From the NCBI RefSeq assembly GCF_002127655.1, contig NZ_NEHB01000017.1, forward strand, positions 1 through 64,000: DNA of 64,000 nucleotides. The letters are read 5' to 3'. Both the position numbers and the translations under genes were made by a program. Under the pieces are notes generated by a model. That model worked only from the letters and a program-made list of their open reading frames with translations, did not search any database and was not told the DNA's origin. The DNA is from Janthinobacterium sp. GW456P. GTDB taxonomy: Bacteria > Pseudomonadota > Gammaproteobacteria > Burkholderiales > Burkholderiaceae_D. Shown piece by piece: positions 35,701 to 44,580 of the stretch (position 1 is its first letter; each line of letters opens with the position of its first letter).

Positions 35701-35949
35701 CCCATTCTGATGACCACCCTGGCGGCGGCGCTCGGCGCCTTGCCGCTGGCGATCGGTTTCGGCGAGGGGTCGGAGCTACGCCAGCCCTTGGGGGTCGCCA
35801 TCATCGGCGGCCTGATCGCCAGCCAGTTACTCACATTGCTGACCACCCCGGTGGTCTACATCCTGCTCGACAAGCTGCGCACGCGCAGCGCCGACGAGCA
35901 GCAATTGAGCCGCATTCCTGGGCCAGATAACCCGAGCACACAATCATGA
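32701..35949 (+). CDS. mdtC: RND efflux pump subunit (MdtC-like) with an Ala/Thr-rich insert
   Basis: This 1082-residue RND pump starts with GTG (the GTGA overlaps the mdtB stop). It has NLSEPFVKRPIATVLLTIGI at the N-terminus and the relay motif GFVVDDAIVVLEN. It is longer than usual (E. coli MdtC is about 1025 residues) because of a low-complexity Ala/Thr/Ser segment at about residues 776-818 in the second periplasmic loop, just before the conserved MVPLSSF region. The rest, including NHQGGELATTVSFNL and the C-terminal helices, is normal. Confidence 0.95.
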   Translation: MNLSEPFVKRPIATVLLTIGIALAGIGAFFVLPVSPLPQVDYPTISVSASLPGASPATMATSVATPLERRLGVISGVNEMTSSSGTGSARINLQFDLNRKIDSAAREVQAAIAAARVDLPATLRSNPTYRKANPSDAPVIILALTSKTRTPGQIYDAVSNLVQQKVAQVKGVGDVELGGGSLPAVRVELLPYQLNHYAVSMEDVRAAIQASNANRPKGAISGDERSLQIYSGAATASGGRSAADYRSLVVAWRDGAAIRLDDVAEVQDGVENNNTLGLFNGDPAVIVLITRQPGANVIATVDGVRALLPQLQAQLPGDIKLQVASDSTNSIRSSLHEIEFTLILSIVLVVLVVSAFLRSVRATIIPAVATIVSLLGTFGVMYMLGFSLNNLSLMALTVATGFVVDDAIVVLENTQRHIEAGMDRFKAALLGAREVGFTVLSISLSLVAVFIPLLFMGGQVGRLFREFAVTLSAAVMISLVISLTTTPMMCAWLLKSGQQHKKPGAVARWFERGFDRMLSIYEHCLDWALSSAALVMTILVFVVGLNVYLFAAAPKGFFPQQDTGQINGGMRADQSISFQAMQSKLRQLVNIIKDDPAVATVVGFTGGGRAGGGFMFIDLKPASQRTDKGQAVIARLRPQLAKVTGISLFLNPVQDLRMGGRSSNSTYQYTLISDNQADLKKWAAKLADQMKLQPALIDVDTDQAENGVETFVSIDKDRATQLGVQVRDIDNALYNSFGQRQVATIYDELNQYHVIMEVAPRYAQSPEALRSVYVPASNAAAVAASATTATATTATTAATAASNTTAARDPSSGSALSTTLAHMVPLSSFSSFAESSTATSINHQGGELATTVSFNLADGYPLSDGQAAVAQAESEIGMPVNVRGSFQGSAKSAQDSNKEQPLLILAAIVVIYIVLGILYESLIHPVTVLSTLPSAGVGAVLALLLFRMEFSIIALIGVFLLIGIVKKNAILIIDFALEAERSRGLSAVEAVREACLLRFRPILMTTLAAALGALPLAIGFGEGSELRQPLGVAIIGGLIASQLLTLLTTPVVYILLDKLRTRSADEQQLSRIPGPDNPSTQS
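35055..35100 (+). repeat. Imperfect GCCACGACC-type repeat inside mdtC
   Basis: The coding sequence alternates GCCACGACC, GCCACGGCC and similar 6-9-mers for about 45 bp, encoding Ala/Thr repeats. Such tracts can gain or lose units by replication slippage without a frameshift, because the unit lengths are multiples of three. Confidence 0.65.
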
Positions 35950-37364
35950 AGCAAGTAAAACCTATCGTTTCGACCATGCCAGCACGCCACCTGCTGGCGC
36001 TGGCGGCAGCCGTCCTGCTGGCCGGCTGCGCCGTCAGCCCCGCGTATGAAACGCCGACGGCCGCCGCGCCGCAAACGTTCAAGGAGGCGGCCGGCTGGCA
36101 GCCGGCCGCGCCGGCCGACACCCTGGAGCGGGGGCCGTGGTGGACCCTGTTCGGCGACGCGCAGCTGAACCAGCTGGCCGCCAGCATCGACATCTCGAAC
36201 CAGAACGTGGCGGCCGCCGTCGCCGCGTACGAGCAGGCGCGCGCGCTGGTGCGCGAACAGCGCGCCTCGCTGTTCCCCACGGTGAACCTGACGGGCAGCG
36301 GCGCCCGCTCCGGCGGCGGCGAGCAGCAGACGAACAACAACTTCAAGGCCGCCATCGGCGCGTCGTGGGAACCGGACGTGTGGGGCAAGCTGCGCGCCGG
36401 CGTGACGGGCGCCGATGCAAGCGCGTCCGCCAGCGCGGCGGACCTGGCCGCGGCGCGCCTGTCGGCGCAGGGCGAGCTGGCCACCAATTACTTTTCGCTG
36501 CGCCAGAGCGATGCGCAGATCGCGCTGCTGAACGCCACCATCGATGGCTACAAGCGCGTGCTCGAGATCACCGGCAACCGTTTTAATGCCGGCATCGCCG
36601 CCAAGTCCGACCTGCTGCAGGCGCAGACGCAGCTTGCCAATGCGCAGATCGACCGGTCGAGCCAGATCCGCGCGCGCGCCCAGCTGGAGCACGCGATCGC
36701 GATCCTGCTGGGCCGCGCCCCGTCCGACTTCAGCCTGGCCGTGGCGCCGTGGACCTTGACCGTGCCCGAGGTGCCGCTGGGCGTGCCATCGACCCTGCTG
36801 CAGCGCCGTCCCGACATCGCCGCCACCGAGCGCCGGGTGGCCGTGGCCAACGAGCAGATCGGCATCGCCCGCTCGGCCTACTATCCAAGCCTGAACCTGA
36901 CGGGTTCCTATGGTTCCGGCGCCAGCCGTGTGGGCGACCTCTTCAATGCATCGTCGAGCCTGTGGTCCTTGGGCGTGTCGGCCGCGCAAACGCTGTTCAA
37001 CGCGGGCGCCACCACGGCCAGCGTGGATGCGGCCAAGGCGGGCCATGAGGCGGCCGTGGCGCGCTACCGCCAGACGGTATTAAGTGCCTTTGGCGCCGTG
37101 GAAGACCAGTTGTCGGCCACGCGCGCGCTGGCCGAGCAGCTGGCACTGCGCCAGCAGGCGTCGGCGGCCGCCGACCAGGTCGAGCAGCAGATGCTGAACC
37201 GCTACAACGCGGGCCAGGTCGGCTATACGGACGTGGTGACGGCGCAAGTGACGGCCCTGTCGGCGCGCCGCTCGCTGGTGCAGGCGCAGGCGGACCGCCA
37301 GACGACGGCCGTGGCGCTGATCCAGGCGCTGGGCGGCGGCTGGCACACGCCGCCGACGCAGTAA
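35946..37364 (+). CDS. NodT-family outer-membrane efflux lipoprotein
   Basis: This 472-residue TolC-like outer-membrane factor is the last gene of the pump operon. The lipoprotein signal ends in LLAGC (Cys at about residue 27), then VSPAYETPTAA and the two OEP repeats (PWWTLFGDAQLNQL, FNAGIAAKSDLLQAQTQLANA, RPDIAATERRVA, GYTDVVTAQ). Together with the MdtA- and MdtBC-like proteins it makes a complete tripartite efflux system in one transcript. It starts at an ATGA overlap with mdtC. Confidence 0.94.
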   Translation: MKQVKPIVSTMPARHLLALAAAVLLAGCAVSPAYETPTAAAPQTFKEAAGWQPAAPADTLERGPWWTLFGDAQLNQLAASIDISNQNVAAAVAAYEQARALVREQRASLFPTVNLTGSGARSGGGEQQTNNNFKAAIGASWEPDVWGKLRAGVTGADASASASAADLAAARLSAQGELATNYFSLRQSDAQIALLNATIDGYKRVLEITGNRFNAGIAAKSDLLQAQTQLANAQIDRSSQIRARAQLEHAIAILLGRAPSDFSLAVAPWTLTVPEVPLGVPSTLLQRRPDIAATERRVAVANEQIGIARSAYYPSLNLTGSYGSGASRVGDLFNASSSLWSLGVSAAQTLFNAGATTASVDAAKAGHEAAVARYRQTVLSAFGAVEDQLSATRALAEQLALRQQASAAADQVEQQMLNRYNAGQVGYTDVVTAQVTALSARRSLVQAQADRQTTAVALIQALGGGWHTPPTQ

Positions 37365-37370
37365 GGGGGC

Positions 37371-37393
37371 GGCGCGGGGAAAACCCGCGCGCC
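37371..37393 (+). terminator. Hairpin after the RND operon
   Basis: GGCGCGGG (37371-37378) faces CCCGCGCGCC (37384-37393) just after the stop codon of the outer-membrane factor gene. The following sequence is only moderately T-rich (AAATTCGCGTTTTG), so termination strength is uncertain. Confidence 0.4.
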
Positions 37394-37486
37394 AAATTCG
37401 CGTTTTGCCGCGCATCTTGAGTGCTAGAATGCAAGATTATCAATTCCCAGTCCGGCGTCCTTGCCGTGGCTGCTTTCTTGCAGACG

Positions 37487-40081
37487 ATGACACGCAGCAA
37501 ACACAGCAATACAGCAGTTCCCGAGGTGGCCGCCATCGTCTTTCCCGTGGTGGCCATCGGCGCTTCCGCCGGCGGACTCGATCCTATCGTCGCCTTCCTC
37601 GCCAATGTGCCGCAGGAAAGCGGCATCGCCTACGTGGTCATCCAGCATCTTGATCCGACGCAAAAGGCCATGCTGCCGGAATTGCTGCAGCGCGCCACCA
37701 GCATTCCCGTCACGGAAATCACGCACCAGGCGGAATTGCGTCCGAACCACATCTATGTGATACCGTCGAACGCCGACCTGACCCTGTCGAAGGGGCGTTT
37801 CGTGCTCAGCGAGCCGCTGCAGCTGCGCGGCCACCGCTTGCCCATCAATACCTTTTTCGAGAGCCTGGCCAGCGAGCTGGGCGAACTGGCCGTGGGCGTG
37901 GTATTTTCCGGCATGGGCAGCGATGGCACGCGCGGCTTGCAGGCGATCAAGCAGGCGGGCGGCCTGACGCTGGCGCAGCATCCCGATACGGCCAAATTCG
38001 ACATGATGCCGCAAAGCGCGATTTCCGCCGAAGTTGTGGACCTCGTCGATTTTCCCGACAAGATGCCGGACAAGATCATCAGCTATTTGTTCCGCAGCAG
38101 CTTTCTCAGCCTGCCTGGCAGGGAACCGAACGGGCGCAATTCCCTACAGGAAATCGTTGCCCTGCTGACTGAACATACGGGCAACAGTTTTACGGATTAC
38201 AAGATCAATACGGTGCTGCGCCGCATCGAACGGCGCATGAGCTTGTACCAGATGACGTCGATGGAGCAGTACGTGCCCTATTTGCGCGCCAACCCCGGCG
38301 AAATCGACTTGCTGTTCAAGGAATTGCTGATCGGCGTGACGAGTTTCTTCCGCGACCAGAAGGTGTGGGAATACGTGAAGATGGTGGTGATTCCGCAGAT
38401 GCTGGCCGCCCATCCCGACGGGCGCGCCTTCAAGGCCTGGATACCGGCCTGTTCCACAGGCGAGGAGGCGTATTCGCTGGCCATGGTGTTCCATGAAGTC
38501 GTCGCCAGCATCAATCCGCCATCCAAATACAGCCTGCAGATCTTCGCCACCGACCTGTCGGCCGACGCCATCGACCGCGCGCGCCAGGGACGCTTTCCGC
38601 ACAGTATCAGCAGCGACGTCTCGGCCGAGCGCCTGCAGCGTTTCTTCCTGCGCGACAAGAGCGAATACCATGTGAAAAAAGAGATCCGCAACACGATCAT
38701 CTTTGCCCAGCAAAATATCATTTCGGACCCGCCATTTACCAAGCTCGACATCCTGTGCTGCCGCAATTTGCTGATTTACCTGAATGCCAAGCTGCAGCAG
38801 CGCCTGATTCCCCTGTTCCACTACGCGCTGAACCGCGATGGCGTGCTGTTGCTGGGCAGCGCCGATACGCCCGGGCATTTTTCCGACCTGTTTGCCCCCC
38901 TGACCACGTCGACGCGGCTGTATCGCCGCCTCGACAACCTGGCGCGCCAGCGCCTGCCGACCTACTTTCCCACCAAGGTATCGTTGGCATCCCCCCCTAC
39001 ACCTAGCGACACGAGAGAAGTCAGCATGACTGGAAAGATACAATCGCATGTCGAGCAATTATTGCTCCAGAAATATTCGCCGGCCGCCGCGCTGCTGAAC
39101 CAGGACGGCGACATCCTGTATATCAATGGCCGCACGGGCGCCTTCCTGGAGCCGGCGGCCGGCAAGGCCAACTGGAATATCCACGCCATGGCGCGCGATG
39201 GCTTGCGCTATGAACTGGCCGGCCTGATCAAGCAGGCCCTGCAAAGCGAGAGCGTCGTGCGGCTGAAGGGCCTGGTCGTCAAGGACCATGCGGGCCAGTC
39301 GCTGGGCGTGGACATGAGCGCGGAGGCGCTGAGCCAGCCCGAATCCTTGCGCGGCATGGTCTTCGTCACGTTTTCCAGCGTGCCTTTGGTGGCCGAGGCG
39401 CGGCGCGGCCGTTCGCCCAATCCCAAGGTGCTGGAGCTGGAGCAGCAACTGGCCCAGGCGCGCAATGAAATCCAGGCCGTGCGCGACGAGATGCAGACCT
39501 CGCGCGAAGAGCTGAAGTCGGCGAACGAGGAATTGCAGTCGACCAATGAGGAATTGCAATCGACGAACGAGGAACTGACCACCTCGAAGGAAGAGATGCA
39601 GTCGCTCAACGAGGAGTTGTACACGGTCAATGCCGAACTGCAATCGAAGGTCGATGATTTGTCGCTGGTGAACAGCGACATGAAGAATCTGCTCAACAGC
39701 ACCGATATCGCCACCATCTTCCTCGACAGCGACCTGCGCATCCGCCGCTTCACGGCGCCGGCCACGCAAATCTATAAGCTGATCCAGACGGATTTGCGCC
39801 GTCCGCTCAGCGATATCGTCAATGACCTCGACTACCCAAATCTGGAAGTCGATGCGCTGGAAGTCATCCGCAGCCTGGTATTTTGCGAGCGCCAGGTGGA
39901 GACCAAGAATGGGCGCTGGTACAACGTGCGCATCATGCCGTACCGCACCATTGAAAACGTGATCGACGGCGTCGTCGTGACGTTCATCAACATCACGGAA
40001 TCGAAGCTGCTGGAAGCCCAGCTGCGCCAGATGCAGTCCGGCGCCGTGGCTGGCGGCACGACGGGGGAGAGCGTCCCATGA
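37487..40081 (+). CDS. CheB-CheR-PAS fusion protein (chemotaxis-type methylesterase/methyltransferase)
   Basis: This protein has about 864 residues. The CheB methylesterase domain (about 20-200) has a full catalytic triad: Ser27 in GASAGG, His54 in IQHLDP and Asp146 in GMGSDGTRG. It lacks the receiver domain of classical CheB. A CheR methyltransferase domain (about 215-475) follows, with STGEEAYSLAM and LDILCCRNLLIYL. Then come a PAS-like segment, a long coiled coil built from NEELQSTNEELQ-type heptads, and a final PAS domain. The open frame begins at GTG 37421, but a TAGAAT -10-like element overlaps it, so ATG 37487 is preferred. It overlaps the kinase gene as ATGA. Confidence 0.9.
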   Translation: MTRSKHSNTAVPEVAAIVFPVVAIGASAGGLDPIVAFLANVPQESGIAYVVIQHLDPTQKAMLPELLQRATSIPVTEITHQAELRPNHIYVIPSNADLTLSKGRFVLSEPLQLRGHRLPINTFFESLASELGELAVGVVFSGMGSDGTRGLQAIKQAGGLTLAQHPDTAKFDMMPQSAISAEVVDLVDFPDKMPDKIISYLFRSSFLSLPGREPNGRNSLQEIVALLTEHTGNSFTDYKINTVLRRIERRMSLYQMTSMEQYVPYLRANPGEIDLLFKELLIGVTSFFRDQKVWEYVKMVVIPQMLAAHPDGRAFKAWIPACSTGEEAYSLAMVFHEVVASINPPSKYSLQIFATDLSADAIDRARQGRFPHSISSDVSAERLQRFFLRDKSEYHVKKEIRNTIIFAQQNIISDPPFTKLDILCCRNLLIYLNAKLQQRLIPLFHYALNRDGVLLLGSADTPGHFSDLFAPLTTSTRLYRRLDNLARQRLPTYFPTKVSLASPPTPSDTREVSMTGKIQSHVEQLLLQKYSPAAALLNQDGDILYINGRTGAFLEPAAGKANWNIHAMARDGLRYELAGLIKQALQSESVVRLKGLVVKDHAGQSLGVDMSAEALSQPESLRGMVFVTFSSVPLVAEARRGRSPNPKVLELEQQLAQARNEIQAVRDEMQTSREELKSANEELQSTNEELQSTNEELTTSKEEMQSLNEELYTVNAELQSKVDDLSLVNSDMKNLLNSTDIATIFLDSDLRIRRFTAPATQIYKLIQTDLRRPLSDIVNDLDYPNLEVDALEVIRSLVFCERQVETKNGRWYNVRIMPYRTIENVIDGVVVTFINITESKLLEAQLRQMQSGAVAGGTTGESVP

Positions 40082-42192
40082 GCGAACCATTCGACGAGGG
40101 GAACGTGCCGGCCAGATTGCGAGAGCAAGCCGAGCAATTGGCGGCGCAGCAGCGCCAGCCCGTGCCGCAGTCGAATGAAGACGTGATGCGCCAGCTGCAT
40201 GAGTTGCAGGTGAGCCAGATCGAGCTGGAAATGCAGAACGCGGCCCTGGCCGAGCTGGAGCAGCTGAAGAATGCATTTGAAAGCAGCCGCGACCGATATG
40301 CGCAGCTGTACGAGCAGGCGCCCGTCAGCTATTTCTCGCTGGCGCGCGAAGGCGTCATCACGCGCGCCAACGTGGCGGCCTGCGGCTTGCTGCGGCGCGA
40401 CAAGAACCAGTTGCTGGGGCGGCGCTTCGAGCAGTTCATCGCGCCGCAGGCGCAAGGCGGCTTCCGCCGCTTCCTCGATACCGTCTTTAGCAGCGGCGCG
40501 CGCCAGGTGCTCGAGGCGCAGCTGTTCCAGGGCGAGGTGGGCGGCATGGTGCGCATCGAGGCCAATTTTGACGCCGCCAGCGACAAGGCGCGCATGCTGG
40601 TGACGGACCTGGGCGACGAGCTCGAACGTGAATCGGTGTTGCGGCGCGCCTTCGTCATCCTCGACTCCATCCGCGAAGGCGTGCTGGTCACCGATAGCGC
40701 GAACCGCATCATTTCCGTCAACCCGGCCTTCACCACCATCACCGGTTACCAGGCGGAAGAGGCGATCGGGCGCGATCCGTCCTTCCTTGGCGGTGGCACG
40801 CATTTGCCGCATTTTTATGAAACCATGTGGCGCAGCCTGCACGAGGATGGCAGCTGGTACGGCGAACTGGTGAACCGGCGCAAGAATGGCGAGCGCTTCG
40901 TCGAATCGCTGTCGATCACGCCCATGCGCAGCCCGGACGGCGCCATCAGCCACTTTGTCGGCGTGTTTTCCGATATCACCGAGCGCAAGCTGGCCGAGGC
41001 GGACTTGCGTGAACTGCACCGCGAACTGGACCAGAGGGTGGTCGACCGCACGGCCGAATTGCTGCGCGCCAACCAGCATCTGCAGCTGGAAGTGCACCAG
41101 CGCGAGCGGGCGCAGGAAGCGTTGCGCGATGCCGAGCGCTTCTTTCACGCCACCATCGATTCGCTGACGGACCGGGTGCTGGTGCTGGACCAGGCGGGCA
41201 GCGTCGTGCATGCCAACCAGGCGTGCCTGGCCTTCGTCGGGAAAACGTCGCCGCCGCTGCAGTACCTGGAATTTTGCGAGACGGATGCGCGCTGGCAGCG
41301 CAGCGCCGGGCGCGAGCTGGCCGCCGGCATCCGCGCCGTCATCGCCGGCACGGCCGATGCGTACGCGCTCGAATATGAATTTGCCACGCGCTCGGGACCC
41401 CGCTGGTCGCAGGCCAGGGTCAGCCGTTTTCTCGGCGAAGGGCCGCTGCGCGTGGTGGTGGCGCACACGGACATTACCGAACGCAAGCTGATGGATGGTG
41501 CGTTGCGCCAGTCGCATGCGCAGTTGCGCCAGCTGGCCCTGCACCTGGAAACGGCCAAGGAAGACGAGCGCAAACGGATCTCGCGCGATATCCACGATGA
41601 ACTGGGGCAAAACCTGCTGGCGCTGCGCATCGATATTTCCATGCTCAGCGCCCGCACGGAAGGTTCCCATCCGCGCCTGCACCGCCGGGTTGGCGCCGTG
41701 CTCAGCAATGTTGACACGACCATCAAGAGCGTGCGCGGCATCATGAACGAACTGCGCCCGATGGCGCTGGACCTGGGCTTGCAGGCCGCCATCGAATGGC
41801 AGGTGAGCGACTTCCGCAAGCGCAGCGGCGTCGCCTGCCGCCTGCTGATACGCGACGAGGCGCTGTTTGCCGCCATCGGCAGCCCGGCCGAGATCGTGCT
41901 GTTCCGCATCGTGCAGGAAGCGCTCAGCAACGTCATGCGCCATGCCCAGGCCAGCCAGGTCGAGATCGAGCTCAGTTCGGATGCCTGCGCCGTGTACCTG
42001 GCCATCAGCGACAATGGCATCGGCATCACGCCGCAGCAGCAGCGCAAGAAACAGTGCTTTGGCCTGATCGGCATCGCCGAGCGGGTGACGGCGCTGGGCG
42101 GCCACTTCGAGGTGGGCGTGCCGGCATCGGGCGCGGGTTGCCGGCTGGCCCTGCAGATTCCCCTGCAAGGCGCGGAACGGCCAGCCGCCTGA
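40078..42192 (+). CDS. Multi-PAS sensor histidine kinase (HisKA_3, NarX/UhpB type)
   Basis: This 704-residue kinase has no membrane segment. An N-terminal coiled coil (about 10-75) precedes three PAS domains (about 75-180, 190-315, 350-480). A HisKA_3 dimerisation domain follows with His506 in RISRDIHDELGQN, then a GHKL ATPase (EALSNVMRHAQAS, ISDNGIGI). It is translationally coupled to the CheB-CheR-PAS protein, so the two likely work together. No response regulator is adjacent; HisKA_3 kinases normally use NarL-type partners, which must lie elsewhere. Confidence 0.92.
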   Translation: MSEPFDEGNVPARLREQAEQLAAQQRQPVPQSNEDVMRQLHELQVSQIELEMQNAALAELEQLKNAFESSRDRYAQLYEQAPVSYFSLAREGVITRANVAACGLLRRDKNQLLGRRFEQFIAPQAQGGFRRFLDTVFSSGARQVLEAQLFQGEVGGMVRIEANFDAASDKARMLVTDLGDELERESVLRRAFVILDSIREGVLVTDSANRIISVNPAFTTITGYQAEEAIGRDPSFLGGGTHLPHFYETMWRSLHEDGSWYGELVNRRKNGERFVESLSITPMRSPDGAISHFVGVFSDITERKLAEADLRELHRELDQRVVDRTAELLRANQHLQLEVHQRERAQEALRDAERFFHATIDSLTDRVLVLDQAGSVVHANQACLAFVGKTSPPLQYLEFCETDARWQRSAGRELAAGIRAVIAGTADAYALEYEFATRSGPRWSQARVSRFLGEGPLRVVVAHTDITERKLMDGALRQSHAQLRQLALHLETAKEDERKRISRDIHDELGQNLLALRIDISMLSARTEGSHPRLHRRVGAVLSNVDTTIKSVRGIMNELRPMALDLGLQAAIEWQVSDFRKRSGVACRLLIRDEALFAAIGSPAEIVLFRIVQEALSNVMRHAQASQVEIELSSDACAVYLAISDNGIGITPQQQRKKQCFGLIGIAERVTALGGHFEVGVPASGAGCRLALQIPLQGAERPAA

Positions 42193-42244
42193 GACAGAAA
42201 ATTGCAATGGGATAATTTTTGCCGGCCAGGCAGGCAGGACAGGC

Positions 42245-42250
42245 TATACT
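42245..42250 (+). promoter_or_regulatory. Possible -10 element of the S46 peptidase gene
   Basis: TATACT lies about 35 bp before the proposed TTG start. A TTGCCG at 42219 is a poor -35 candidate because the spacer would be 20 bp. Confidence 0.35.
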
Positions 42251-42279
42251 TTCGCCTGCTTTTTATGGAGGAGCAAATT

Positions 42280-44433
42280 TTGTTCAAGACAATCGTATTA
42301 CCAGTCGCCTTGATGGGCGCGTTCGCCGGCGCACACGCCGACGAAGGGCAGTGGCAACCACACCAGCTGCCACAGCTGAAAGCCGAGCTGAAACGGGTCG
42401 GCATTGAAATTCCCGCGGAAAAGCTGGCCGACCTGAGCAAGCACCCGATGAGCGCTATCGTGTCGCTGGGCGGTTGCTCGGCCGCCTTCGTCTCCGACGC
42501 GGGCCTGGTGGTGACGAACCACCATTGCGCCTATGGCGCCGTGCAGCGCAATTCCACGCCGGAACACAATTACATCACCAACGGCTTCCTGGCCAAGACG
42601 CGCGCCGCAGAGCTGCCGGGTGGTCCGAACAGCCTCGTGTATGTGACGGACAAGGTGGAGAACGTCAGCGACCGCGTGCTGAAAGGCTTGACGGCCGACA
42701 TGAGTGGCCGCGCGCGCCACGAAGCCGTGGAAAAGCGCGTCAAGGACCTGATCGCCGAATGCGAAACGGACAAGATGTACCGCTGCTCCGTGCCCGCCTT
42801 CCACCGCGGCCTCGAGTACTACCGCATCCGCCAGATGATGATACGCGACGTGCGCCTGGTGTATGCGCCATCGGACAAGATCGGCAACTTCGGCGGCGAC
42901 ACCGACAACTACGAATGGCCGCGCCATACGGGCGACTACTCGTTCCTGCGCGCCTACGTGGGCAAGGATGGCCGTCCGGCCGACCCGTCGCCCGACAACG
43001 TGCCGTACCAGTCGAAGGATTTCCTGGTGGTCTCGGCCGAAGGCTTGAAGGCCGGTGACGGCATCTTGCTGGCGGGCTATCCCGGCCGCACCAGCCGCTA
43101 CAAGCTGCCGGCGGAAATCCGCTTCGCGCGCGATACGGCCTTCCCCCTGAAAGTGTCGGAACTGCAAGCGGACCTGGCCGTGATGGCCGAGGCGACGCAG
43201 GGCGATGCCGCCTCCGCCGTGCGTTATGCCAGCGTGGTGAAAAGCATCAATAACGTGCTGAAGAAAACCCAGGGTTTGCTTGACGGTTTCGCCCGCAAGG
43301 ACATCGCCGCCATCAAGGACGTGCAGGATGCCGAGTTCCGTGCCTGGTACGCGAAGCAGCCGAACGTCTCGCCGACTCTGCTGGCGGAACTGGACGCGGC
43401 GATCGCCAGCGACATGGCCTTGAGCGAAGAGGAGTTCGCCTGGAGCGTGGCCACCAACAGCGATATGCTGAAAAGCGCGCGTACCATCTACCGTTTGTCG
43501 CTGGAGCGCCAGAAAGCCGATGCCGAGCGCGAATCGGGCTTCCAGCAGCGCGATCTGGCCTTCATCAAGGCCCGTCTGGCCCGTTTGGAACAGTCGTATG
43601 TCAACAAGGTCGACCAGGCGCGTTTTGAAGCGGGCCTGAAGCGCTACGCGCAGCTGGCGGCGAAGAGCCATCCGCAAGGCCTGGACGCGCTGCTGCCGGC
43701 GCCAAACGCCGTGGCGGCCCTGTACCAGCGGACGCAACTGGCCGACACGGCCAAGCGCCTGGCCTGGCTGGAAAAGGACCAGGCCGCCGTGGTTCAGTCT
43801 GACGACGCCTTCATGCAGCTGGCCGTCAAGCTGCATCCGGTGGAACTGGCGCTGGAAGAGCGCCGCAAGGAAATTGACGGCAACCTGGAACGCGTGATTC
43901 CGCAATACATGCAAGCCGTGATTGCCTGGAAGAAGTCGCAAGGCAAGCCGGTCTATCCTGACGCCAACTCGACCCTGCGCGTGACCTACGGCACGGTCTC
44001 GCCGTACTCGCCGCGCGACGGCCTCACCAAGGGTCCGTTCACGACCGTGGAAGGCATCGTCGAAAAGGTCACGGGCAAGGCCCCGTTCGAAGCGCCGCAA
44101 GGCTTGATCGACGCCGTCAAGCAAAAACGCTACGGCCAGTTCCGCGATCCTGTGCTGGGCACGGTGCCCGTCAACTTCCTGACCAGCGCCGACACCACGG
44201 GCGGCAACTCCGGCTCGGCCGTGATGAACAAGCGTGGCGAACTGATCGGTCTGAACTTCGATTCGACCTATGAATCGATCACCAAGGACTGGTACTTCGA
44301 CACGGCCATCACGCGCGCCATCCACCTCGACATCCGCTACATGCTGTGGGTGATGAAGGAAGTGGACCACGCGGACAACTTGCTGCAGGAAATGACCATC
44401 AAGTATCCGAAAGCAGTCAAAGCCGCGAAGTAA
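42280..44433 (+). CDS. Dipeptidyl-peptidase, S46 family (DPP7/DPP11-like), probable TTG start
   Basis: This 717-residue exported serine peptidase of family S46 removes dipeptides from peptide N-termini in the periplasm. The catalytic triad is visible: His82 in VTNHHC, Asp in GGDTDNYEWPRHTGDYS, and Ser in TTGGNSGSAVMN. The ATG at 42265 lies inside the ribosome site; GGAGGAG at 42267-42273 points instead to TTG 42280, six bases on. That start gives a clean signal peptide, MFKTIVLPVALMGAFAGAHA. The substrate-pocket region reads NFDSTYES, with Ser where DPP7 has Gly and DPP11 has Arg. A strong terminator follows. Confidence 0.93.
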   Translation: MFKTIVLPVALMGAFAGAHADEGQWQPHQLPQLKAELKRVGIEIPAEKLADLSKHPMSAIVSLGGCSAAFVSDAGLVVTNHHCAYGAVQRNSTPEHNYITNGFLAKTRAAELPGGPNSLVYVTDKVENVSDRVLKGLTADMSGRARHEAVEKRVKDLIAECETDKMYRCSVPAFHRGLEYYRIRQMMIRDVRLVYAPSDKIGNFGGDTDNYEWPRHTGDYSFLRAYVGKDGRPADPSPDNVPYQSKDFLVVSAEGLKAGDGILLAGYPGRTSRYKLPAEIRFARDTAFPLKVSELQADLAVMAEATQGDAASAVRYASVVKSINNVLKKTQGLLDGFARKDIAAIKDVQDAEFRAWYAKQPNVSPTLLAELDAAIASDMALSEEEFAWSVATNSDMLKSARTIYRLSLERQKADAERESGFQQRDLAFIKARLARLEQSYVNKVDQARFEAGLKRYAQLAAKSHPQGLDALLPAPNAVAALYQRTQLADTAKRLAWLEKDQAAVVQSDDAFMQLAVKLHPVELALEERRKEIDGNLERVIPQYMQAVIAWKKSQGKPVYPDANSTLRVTYGTVSPYSPRDGLTKGPFTTVEGIVEKVTGKAPFEAPQGLIDAVKQKRYGQFRDPVLGTVPVNFLTSADTTGGNSGSAVMNKRGELIGLNFDSTYESITKDWYFDTAITRAIHLDIRYMLWVMKEVDHADNLLQEMTIKYPKAVKAAK

Positions 44434-44457
44434 TCAGTTTTAGCAAGCGCTGGAACA

Positions 44458-44493
44458 AAGCCGCATCCGCCGCAGGGCCGATGCGGCTTTTTT
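44458..44493 (+). terminator. Strong intrinsic terminator after the S46 peptidase
   Basis: AAGCCGCATC (44458-44467) pairs perfectly with GATGCGGCTT (44480-44489) and runs into TTTTTT. It insulates the T6SS island from the peptidase gene. Confidence 0.92.
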
Positions 44494-44580
44494 GCGTCTG
44501 GGCAACTAGCTTGAGTTCCATCAATACGCCCGCGCTCGCCATGGTTAGCATGAGCGATGGAGTCATGTCCGAGGGGCAAT

